A stretch of 64,000 bases of DNA, from NCBI GenBank assembly GCA_029933125.1, contig JAOZOU010000003.1, positions 62,001 to 126,000 on the forward strand. Direction: 5' to 3'. Both the position numbers and the translations under genes were made by a program. The first letter of the stretch is position 1. Each line of letters starts with the position of its first letter. The DNA comes from a bacterium. Lineage in GTDB: Bacteria > Arandabacterota > Arandabacteria > Arandabacterales > Arandabacteraceae. The notes beneath the pieces are model-generated. The model was not told the origin of the DNA. It saw only the letters and a program-made list of their open reading frames with translations, and searched no databases. Of this stretch, positions 6,601 through 13,500 are shown one piece after another.

Positions 6601-9101
6601 TGGGTGTGGTGAGTGGGTTGGTTGGAGAGGTAGGGAGTGATTATGTTGATTTGAGTTGGGGGTGTAGTGACAGTTTGGTGGATGGGTATGACATATATCG
6701 TAGTGATGATTATAGTGGTGGATACAGTTTAGTTGGTATGGTGGATGGATATAGGCGGTATAAGGATGTGGGGTTGGTGAGTGAGGAGGATTATTACTAT
6801 TATGTAGAGGGGCGAGATGGTGATGGCAACTTGAGTGAGCCATCGGAGACACTCTGTGTGTGGACTGGCTCCCCACAACTACCAGGATTCCCCATAGAGC
6901 TGAGGGGTGCAGCTTTTCCATCGCCTGTTGCTGGGGATGCAACGCATGATGGTAATAAGGAGATATTTATTGGCTCGAAAGGGCTTGAGGTAAGCGGCTT
7001 CACCAAGGATGGCAAACTTCTTGACGGATTTCCCTATGAGGGCGAATGTGAGATCTGGTCGTCACCCATTCTCGTTGACCTTGATGGTGATGGTACACTT
7101 GAATGCATTTTTGGAGAGGGCAAAGGCAACCACAGACCCAATTGTGCGCGGCTTGTCGCTCTCAACCATGATGGATCTTTTGTCTCGCCAACAAATAATC
7201 CAAGGCTTGCCTCAAGTGCACCGGGTTGGCCGCAGGAGGTCCTTAAGCTCATAAGATCCTCACCGGTTGCGTATGACCTTGATGGCGATGATCATCCAGA
7301 GATAATGATTGGCATCGAGCCCAATCCTCCAGGTGGGGAGACTTATCCCTTTTACATTTTCGCATACGATGGTAGCGGCTATCTGGAAAGTGGTCCTGAA
7401 TTTGGCCAGGTTGAGGGAGGTATCTGGGCGACACCTGCTGTTTGCGACCTTGATAGTGATGGCTCCTGTGAGATAATTGTCTGTGATAAGCGTGGGAATC
7501 TCTATATCTGGAGAGCCACTGGCGAGCCATATCTTGGTGATTCGACAGCAGTGGTAGCACGGACGAATTCTATCTTTCTTGCTTCACCTGCAGTTGGCGA
7601 TATTGACGGCGATGGAAAACCCGAGATCGTATGTGTGAATACTAAGGGTGAGGTTTATGCCTGGAACAACGATGGTTCATCGGTGGGCGGCCAATCCGTC
7701 CTTGTATCTTTTGGCGATTTTACCCAGTCATCGCCTGCGCTTGCCGATTTCGACTCAGATGGATCCCTCGAGATTGTGTTTGGTGTGGGCAGCGATGACG
7801 GCAGCCTCATTCTCATAAGAGGTGATGGGACATCCTATTCAGACAGTTCTAGGATTCTATGCTGGAATTGGCCACTTGGTTCAACTTCGCCAGCAGTCGG
7901 TGATATTGACAACGATGGTTTTCTTGAAATCGTAACCTGCAGCGAGCACGGCGATGTGATTGCGGTTAACGAGGATGGGAGCAGCGTAAACGGATTCCCA
8001 CGCAGGATTGCAAGCTATATTTACTCGAGCCCCATGATAGATGATCTCGATGGTGACGGTGACATTGAAATTGCCGTTGGCGGCTATGATTCACGCTTGC
8101 ACGTTTGGGATCTAAAAGCCCCCTACGATCCATCCAAACTACCTTGGCCAATGTTTCATCATGATAGATGGCATACAGGTTGTTATGGCTTTGAGCCGCC
8201 AGGCGATACGAGAGGACCATCATTTACAATTGCTATGTTTGCTAATCCAGCTGTTGAGAGATCAGTTGACATTTATGTGGTTGCAGACGAGGGTCTGGGC
8301 GGATCACCGCGGATCGAAGCAAAGAAGGGTAGCTCAACAGTGCTTGAGGTGACACAAGTTGTTGAGAAGCCACCCGTCTATAGAGCCCACTACGTTCTGG
8401 CTCAAGCTATGGCTGAAACAATCTATGTTGAGGCAAGCGACATTTATGGCAATCCTGGAAGCGCACAGCGCATAATAACTCACTCCCAGCTTCACGGCAA
8501 TATGCTTGTTGCAACAAGCTGGGACAGTTTGGTGATTGCTAGGGTAGCCCGGAGTGATGCGCTAGATGAGATTGTAATAATGCCGATAGATGTTACATAC
8601 TTTGGCAAATCCCGGGATGTGCAGATGCTTCCTAGCGGCTATAACGTTGCGAAGTTTGGAGAAAATTGCAGGTTGGATTTACTGGTAAAAAATCCTCCTG
8701 GTTACAAACTCTTTCGTTATGAAGGCAAGTGGGAGCCTGTTGAGGATCAGCATCTGGTCTCAGGTTGGTTGGTTGCAGAAACAGAGCCTGGCATCTTTGC
8801 GCTTGGCATGGGTGATGTGTCTTCACATGCACTGGATATGAAACTGGTAGGAAGCAATCCCTTCAGTGATATTTGCCGACTGAGACTTAGTGTGGCGCAA
8901 AAGTCAGAGTTAGATCTTAGGGTTTACGATGTTAGGGGAAGACTTGTCCGCTCCATCTATAGTGGCAAGATAGAAGGTGAGGTCAATCTTGTTTGGGATG
9001 GTAGCGATGATTCTGGACATAGAGTTTCGAGCGGCATCTATTTCATAAGAGGCAAAGCAGGTGAGGAGGCTACAACAGCGAAGGTTATACTTGTGAGGTA
9101 G
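3612..9101 (+). CDS. Secreted C25 (gingipain-type) cysteine peptidase with Ig/CARDB/Fn3 stalk, FG-GAP propeller and FlgD-like C-terminal sorting domain
   Basis: 1829 residues. Domain order: signal peptide (1-20); propeptide-like region (20-190); C25 peptidase core (about 195-560) with probable catalytic His432 (SHIGHGD) and Cys467 (MNCSS); a stalk (553-1095) of Ig-like, CARDB-like and fibronectin-III units (Fn3 about 998-1076) that is the C-depleted repeat copy 1; an FG-GAP/VCBS propeller (about 1095-1510) with repeated DxDGDG calcium loops; and a C-terminal FlgD-like Ig domain (about 1745-1829, YDVRGRLVR, then SGIYFIR). Such a tail is typical of type IX secretion cargo, so cell-surface or extracellular proteolysis is likely. 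A paralogue lies at 10577, and PorU and PorV are at the window end. Codon use inside 5268-6897 is unlike the rest of the gene. Confidence 0.9.
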   Translation: MKKWIFLGMLLASFQAAFALEVDFEWSLPARWQPETFETALLRSSSDVPRQQTFSKLLLLPDGYEVESYRILAEDWQTLEKNLGARIAPVDSSGEPMLTRSHVNVASGRMMGYEVALVTVYPFRKTGDALEILKHCSLKLSLVPNESHLEVMRRSYRAQAEVSRALELLTGEEPEARWSLELPTSTVTEQPSPHGSVIDCVIVTPDSLRQQFDRIANFHNSLGIRTIVKDIDWILTNYDGVDEAARLRNFLKDAYQSWGTIYFLFGGDPSLVPMRLLDYPSMRSLIGVSSIATDVYYTNLDGTWNADGDETIGEFGPSEHDEPDRFPDVFVGRAPVKSLAEARVFVDKTLHYMRGENPGVWCRTVVSLAQQLFEYLDGATFSEQLLEEFPQNFRKIRIYENFEDYPGSIEENATNALAYIDSGCNIVSHIGHGDELRLDLGTEFLERFQIASLSNDTAFCFIYMMNCSSSDPRVESVAKAFLKDPDGGAFAVQGNSALAFPSTGLPMEQDFFRLIFSEGRPSVGVVSSIYRVPYLWGDDVVRWWMYLNYILDGDPVVRLWVDEPGEFEVVHGGSLSVGDSLVVVEVRDGGVGVEGAVVVLEGGYGEYGVGVSGVGGIAEVGFRPLGVGVVRMYVSGDGYRVYEDSLEVVGGGRCYVSSVEVDDGDGWVGNGDGVAGWGERVGLGVGLRNGGVGDIGGVWGKLREVEGCSLWVYVEIDSGVVDSLVNIGSGSRHPDGNPFGLGVERWVMGRGLGGVGEEVGCWIWLDGMGWHVRFVGDGGEHAYRCSLGVYGGMVGVSGYGLEVGDSLVVDVGVSISGGLGVGDYEDGIDMEVGLGGMVEVLVDSVYYGVVGGSEEVGWYEVGFDSVGGMDGVGVWFELEMGDSIGSRWSDWVWVEVEDGELVLERLRYDGGGDSLGLYCGVRNVGGGGLVGVEGRLRGLWGVEVLDSVSWYGDIGGGSYSEGDGYGVREYGDSVRYELELVDGYGRRWLDTLGVRDVGVVSGLVGEVGSDYVDLSWGCSDSLVDGYDIYRSDDYSGGYSLVGMVDGYRRYKDVGLVSEEDYYYYVEGRDGDGNLSEPSETLCVWTGSPQLPGFPIELRGAAFPSPVAGDATHDGNKEIFIGSKGLEVSGFTKDGKLLDGFPYEGECEIWSSPILVDLDGDGTLECIFGEGKGNHRPNCARLVALNHDGSFVSPTNNPRLASSAPGWPQEVLKLIRSSPVAYDLDGDDHPEIMIGIEPNPPGGETYPFYIFAYDGSGYLESGPEFGQVEGGIWATPAVCDLDSDGSCEIIVCDKRGNLYIWRATGEPYLGDSTAVVARTNSIFLASPAVGDIDGDGKPEIVCVNTKGEVYAWNNDGSSVGGQSVLVSFGDFTQSSPALADFDSDGSLEIVFGVGSDDGSLILIRGDGTSYSDSSRILCWNWPLGSTSPAVGDIDNDGFLEIVTCSEHGDVIAVNEDGSSVNGFPRRIASYIYSSPMIDDLDGDGDIEIAVGGYDSRLHVWDLKAPYDPSKLPWPMFHHDRWHTGCYGFEPPGDTRGPSFTIAMFANPAVERSVDIYVVADEGLGGSPRIEAKKGSSTVLEVTQVVEKPPVYRAHYVLAQAMAETIYVEASDIYGNPGSAQRIITHSQLHGNMLVATSWDSLVIARVARSDALDEIVIMPIDVTYFGKSRDVQMLPSGYNVAKFGENCRLDLLVKNPPGYKLFRYEGKWEPVEDQHLVSGWLVAETEPGIFALGMGDVSSHALDMKLVGSNPFSDICRLRLSVAQKSELDLRVYDVRGRLVRSIYSGKIEGEVNLVWDGSDDSGHRVSSGIYFIRGKAGEEATTAKVILVR
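5268..6897 (+). repeat. Cytosine-depleted 1,630-bp repeat, copy 1
   Basis: Same length as, and apparently identical to, 12290-13919 (constant offset 7,022; both borders and many lines compared by eye, translations identical). Just outside the borders the two genes differ. Inside 5281-6840 a hand count gives about 52 C in 1,560 nt; two sampled 60-nt lines had 33 and 30 G, 17 and 16 T, 7 and 14 A, 3 and 0 C. Leu is almost only TTG/TTA, Ser almost only AGT, and Pro, Thr, His, Gln, Lys and Ala codons are rare. The block is in frame, encoding stalk residues 553-1095 of the peptidase. About 20 nt at the 5' edge and 60-70 nt at the 3' edge are of ordinary composition but still identical between copies. 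Confidence 0.97.
5855..5891 (+). other. Dense G-run cluster, predicted G-quadruplex (copy 1)
   Basis: Five runs of 3-6 G (5855-5857, 5860-5863, 5867-5872, 5876-5880, 5888-5891) are separated by loops of 2-7 nt. This satisfies the usual G3+N1-7 quadruplex pattern on the coding, non-template strand. The same motif recurs at 12877-12913. Folding is predicted, not shown. Confidence 0.6.
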
Positions 9102-9103
9102 GT

Positions 9104-9994
9104 ATGAAACGTTTGGTGATTACGATCGTGGCTTTGGGATTGGGGTGTGGTGGGGGTGGTGGCGGCACGCAACCTACTCCCCAACCACCTTCGATCATAA
9201 GTGGTCCAAGTGTTCATAACATAACAGCCACTTCAGCTGAGATAAGGTGGAAAACTGATAAAATATGTGATTCCAAGGTACGCTTCGGGCGCTCAGGCTA
9301 TGAGGATTCAATCTATAGTGCGCAAATGGTGGAAGATCACAGGCTCGCCATCTCGGGTCTTCTAGCGCTCACAACTTATCACTACAATGTGACATCCAAG
9401 GACGCCGGAGGTCTGAGCGTCACATCAGAGGACGGTGTTTTTAAAACCTTAAGCCCTGCCGGTGACTTAGTCGAGGATGGCTGGGACTTTTTCGAATCCG
9501 GATCCTATGATTCCGCTCTGGTGTATTTCGGGATGGCCCTAAGCTATGAGCCTGAGAATCTCGAAGCGCTAAAAGGAAAGGGCTGGGCAAAACTTAAGCT
9601 TTATGCCTTCGATGAGGCTCGCAATACTTTTGAAACAGCTCTCGGACTTTCTTCCTGCATAGATTGTTTGGCAGGCTTGGTATTTTGCTATCTCGGACTC
9701 GAAGCCTATGACGATGTGCTTGAGAAAAGTGAAACATTACTTGAACTTGCTGGTGGGGCATATGTGTTCGAGCATGATACTTCGATCACTGCCAAGGGTA
9801 TAAGGTATGCACGCGTGCTTGCCTTTGTAGCCCAGGGTGATTTCATGGCAGCTCTCGACGAGGTGAAAATCCTTGACCCGACTGTAAGCCTCAATCCTGA
9901 TGATCCATCTACCTGGAATGGTCACCTCACTTTTGAAGAGGCTCTCCTTGCCATCATTGAAGCTATGGGCTCGGAGTTGAGAAGCTGCCTCTGA
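9104..9994 (+). CDS. Probable lipoprotein with fibronectin-III-like domain and TPR repeats
   Basis: 296 residues. The N-terminus is a short signal peptide ending in LGLGC, a usable lipobox with Cys15, followed by a Gly run and a Thr/Pro linker. Residues about 32-115 look like an Fn3 or purple-acid-phosphatase N-terminal domain (ITATSAEIRWKTD, then LTTYHYNV). Residues about 120-290 hold TPR-like helices (YDSALVYFGMALSYEPENLEALKGKGWAKL). No enzyme signature is visible. The role is probably protein-protein scaffolding at the periplasmic face of a membrane. It begins 2 bp after the first C25 peptidase and is likely co-transcribed with it. The following 582 bp are non-coding, so the transcript probably ends here. 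Confidence 0.75.
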   Translation: MKRLVITIVALGLGCGGGGGGTQPTPQPPSIISGPSVHNITATSAEIRWKTDKICDSKVRFGRSGYEDSIYSAQMVEDHRLAISGLLALTTYHYNVTSKDAGGLSVTSEDGVFKTLSPAGDLVEDGWDFFESGSYDSALVYFGMALSYEPENLEALKGKGWAKLKLYAFDEARNTFETALGLSSCIDCLAGLVFCYLGLEAYDDVLEKSETLLELAGGAYVFEHDTSITAKGIRYARVLAFVAQGDFMAALDEVKILDPTVSLNPDDPSTWNGHLTFEEALLAIIEAMGSELRSCL

Positions 9995-10576
9995 CTCTCC
10001 GGCACGCTAGGCGCAGGGGTGGGCTGGGCTTCTTGCCTTTCACAAGATTGTTACTCGGCTCAGGAAGGGAAAATAAGGTGAATATCAGGGTGAGCAGAAT
10101 CTTGCTCAGATCTCGTAACCGCTCAAGACTAAGGATGTTCTCCTGTGCCAGCCTGAGGACATGTCTAACAGCTCGCAATCAGAGTTTGAATCTTCCACCA
10201 GCTTGAGTCTTTTAATTCTCCTCGTCGTCACTGTTCGTGAACGACTGTGCCAAGCCAGCACCACGAGATCTGATCATTGGGCTCCTTAGTAAGTCGGGCA
10301 CCTGTTAGGTAGTGGCCACATTTAGGGCGTTAGGCTGCAGAGACCTCGCTACGGTTTCATGCGGACTTCTAGCTCCGACCCCAAATTGCGCGGTTTCGAG
10401 ATCTTTAGCTCCACCTACAGGGGTGGCATTTGCTTGACGCGGGAGGCCCTGGTGTGGTATAATGGAGCGTCAAAAGGGAAATCAAGTGCCCTTCCCGAAA
10501 GAGCCCGGCGCGACCCCAGGAGGGTAGGCGCAGCCTTGCATGTCGGTGAAGCTCAAACCCTAAGAGGTGTAATCCC
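9995..10576 (+). other. 582-bp intergenic gap upstream of the second C25 peptidase
   Basis: No convincing gene is seen on either strand: short open frames on both strands have no recognisable motifs or ribosome-binding sites. The base composition is more balanced and C-richer than the neighbouring genes. The last 145 bp hold a strong sigma-70-like promoter (10434-10463) and a leader of roughly 105-110 nt. The first 430 bp could be remnant DNA; one minus-strand stretch around 10130-10250 reads as broken, basic peptide fragments that could not be assigned. Confidence 0.6.
10434..10463 (+). promoter_or_regulatory. Sigma-70-type promoter of the second C25 peptidase
   Basis: TTGACG at 10434-10439 and a perfect TATAAT at 10458-10463 are separated by 18 bp. 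Transcription would begin near 10470, leaving a leader of about 107 nt before the ATG at 10577. The leader contains a GGGAA/TTCCC inverted pair (near 10475-10499) and other GC-rich inverted segments, so it may be structured. No known riboswitch class was matched. Confidence 0.75.
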
Positions 10577-13500
10577 ATGAATGCAAAAGGCATCTTTGTT
10601 AGCTTTGCACTGGCTTTTGTGCTTCCCGTCTGCGCTTTCGGTTATACAGTCAATCTCCACTATGGCTGGAAAACGGAAGATGTGCGGATAAGCGAAAAGG
10701 ATGGCTTTGACTATCTTGGAGTCAGGGGAGCAATTTTCTCAGACGGGAGTCTTGGACAAGTCTATGATCTAAAACTCATTCCTGAGGGTTATAAGGTAAG
10801 CCAATTCAGGATCGCAAGACAGGAGTGGCAGGATCTTGCTGGTTCGTTCCGCATAGGAAAGCTCAATGGGAAGGCAATGGCTCTCATGATGGGCGATGAG
10901 GAAGGTGGGCTGGGATACCTTGGGAGTACCAATGCCTTTGGTTTTGCCATTCTCACTGCTGCAGTGAGGCCCTTTAGGTTTGTCGACGGTAAGCTGAGTG
11001 TGCTTAAAGCCATGGATGTTGAAATCGAGTGCGAACCCGATCCTGAAGTTCCTAGACCTTTAAGGCGAAGCCACCTCACAGATTCATATCTTCGAAGAGT
11101 CATGGGAAAACTGCTCGGAACTGATATTACCTCTTATGGTTCCTGGCTTACTCAGGGGTATCGCGACTGGGTTAGCGAGGCTCCGAGCCCTGATGGAAGT
11201 GTTGTCGATTGTGTAATCGTAACATCTGACAGCCTCGCAAGTGTTTTCCAGGAGCTCGCTGCCTGGCATGACAAGCTGGGTGTAAGGACGGTAGTAAGAA
11301 GTGTAGAGTGGATAGAAAGCAATTACAGTGGTGCTGATGGGGCTGAGAAGGTGCGAAACTTTCTGCGGGATGCTTATGAGAATTGGGGCACAATCTATGC
11401 TTTACTTGGTGGCGCACCTGAGATCGTTCCCATGCGCTATATCTGGACCAATTACTACGGTGGGGAGTTCATCCCGACGGATGTTTACTACGGTGACTTG
11501 GCTGGCACGTGGAATGCTGACGGTGACAATATCTATGGTGAGTTTGGGAATAGCCCAGACGATCCTGGCGATGACGTTGCCTTCTATGCACAGCTTTTCA
11601 CTGGAAGAGCACCTGTAAGAAACTCAGTTGAGGCTCAAGCTTTCGTTGACAAGACCATGGCATATGCCGACGAGGCAGATTCGAGCTTTGCAACATCCGC
11701 ACTTTTCTTAGGAGAGGTTATCTTTCCTCAGGACTGGCAGCCTGGCGATCCGATTACCCTGGACGGTGGCGACATCTGCGACAGTGCATCTACCTATTTT
11801 CCAGCCTACTTCGATACGCTGAAGCTCTATCAAAAATGGGGCAACATGACACGTACATCGTGTATGGATGCCTTTGACGTCGGCTACAATTATAACATAA
11901 TTGCTGGACATGGCGATGCTTTCAGAATGTCGGCAGCTGAGGGTGACCCACCCTATATTTATGCCGAGGATTTCGATACTTTGAGTAACTACAACCGTTG
12001 GGGATTCGTCTACGCACTCAATTGTAATAACCTTGCAGTCGATGTCGATTGTGTCTTCAGGCATTTCCTGCTCAATCCTAATGGTGGTGCTTCTGCGGTA
12101 TATGCCACGACGCGTTATGATTTTCCCAATGTGGGCCAGTATTTTCTCGATGAGTTTCTTGACCTCGTGTTTAACGCGGGTATAACGCGTCTTGGTGATG
12201 CCTGCACACTTCACCATATCAAGTTCATCCCAACTGCTCTTGTCCATGAAGGAGCGGTGCGCTGGTCAGTTTTCACCTATCTCCTTGCTGGTGATCCTGT
12301 TGTTCGGTTATGGGTGGATGAGCCTGGGGAGTTTGAGGTGGTTCATGGTGGGAGTTTGAGTGTGGGGGACAGTTTGGTGGTGGTTGAGGTACGAGATGGG
12401 GGTGTTGGTGTTGAGGGTGCGGTAGTGGTATTGGAGGGAGGTTATGGGGAGTATGGAGTGGGTGTTAGTGGAGTTGGAGGTATTGCGGAGGTGGGGTTTA
12501 GGCCGTTGGGGGTTGGTGTTGTGAGGATGTATGTGAGTGGGGATGGATATCGTGTGTATGAGGACAGTTTGGAGGTAGTTGGTGGTGGTAGGTGTTATGT
12601 GAGTAGTGTGGAGGTGGATGATGGGGATGGGTGGGTAGGCAATGGTGATGGTGTAGCTGGATGGGGGGAGCGTGTGGGGTTGGGAGTAGGGTTAAGGAAT
12701 GGGGGTGTTGGGGATATTGGGGGAGTATGGGGTAAGTTGCGTGAGGTTGAGGGGTGTAGTTTATGGGTGTATGTGGAGATAGACAGTGGTGTTGTGGACA
12801 GTTTGGTGAATATAGGGAGTGGGAGTAGGCATCCTGATGGTAATCCGTTTGGTTTGGGTGTTGAGAGGTGGGTGATGGGTAGGGGCTTGGGGGGAGTGGG
12901 GGAGGAGGTGGGGTGTTGGATATGGTTGGATGGTATGGGTTGGCATGTTCGGTTTGTAGGTGATGGGGGTGAGCATGCGTACAGGTGTAGTTTGGGGGTG
13001 TATGGGGGTATGGTGGGTGTTAGTGGTTATGGTTTGGAGGTTGGTGACAGTTTGGTAGTTGATGTGGGGGTTAGTATAAGTGGTGGGTTGGGTGTAGGAG
13101 ATTATGAGGATGGGATAGATATGGAGGTTGGATTGGGGGGAATGGTGGAGGTATTAGTTGACAGTGTATATTATGGGGTAGTTGGTGGTAGTGAGGAGGT
13201 GGGGTGGTATGAGGTAGGGTTTGACAGTGTGGGTGGAATGGATGGAGTAGGTGTATGGTTTGAGTTGGAGATGGGTGATAGTATAGGTAGTAGGTGGAGT
13301 GATTGGGTATGGGTGGAGGTGGAGGATGGGGAGTTGGTATTGGAGCGGTTGAGGTATGATGGTGGGGGAGACAGTTTGGGGTTATATTGTGGGGTGCGTA
13401 ATGTAGGTGGGGGAGGTTTGGTTGGAGTGGAGGGTAGGTTGCGTGGATTGTGGGGAGTTGAGGTATTGGACAGTGTGAGTTGGTATGGGGATATAGGGGG

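Noticed and set aside
6532-6942. Long reverse-strand open frames (136 and 161 codons) across the 3' part of both repeats, and 71-codon ones further upstream
   Set aside because: They are products of the G/T-only coding strand, which makes the reverse strand poor in stop codons; composition is His/Pro/Thr low-complexity, with no ribosome-binding site or family resemblance.
9963-10178. Reverse-strand 71-codon frame in the gap after the TPR lipoprotein
   Set aside because: No motif, no good start signal, and it overlaps the end of the lipoprotein gene.
10464-10576. Riboswitch (c-di-GMP-I, THF) or small SRP RNA in the leader of the second C25 gene
   Set aside because: Partial look-alikes such as CCCAGGAGGGTAGG occur, but the conserved cores and pairings of these RNAs do not fit.
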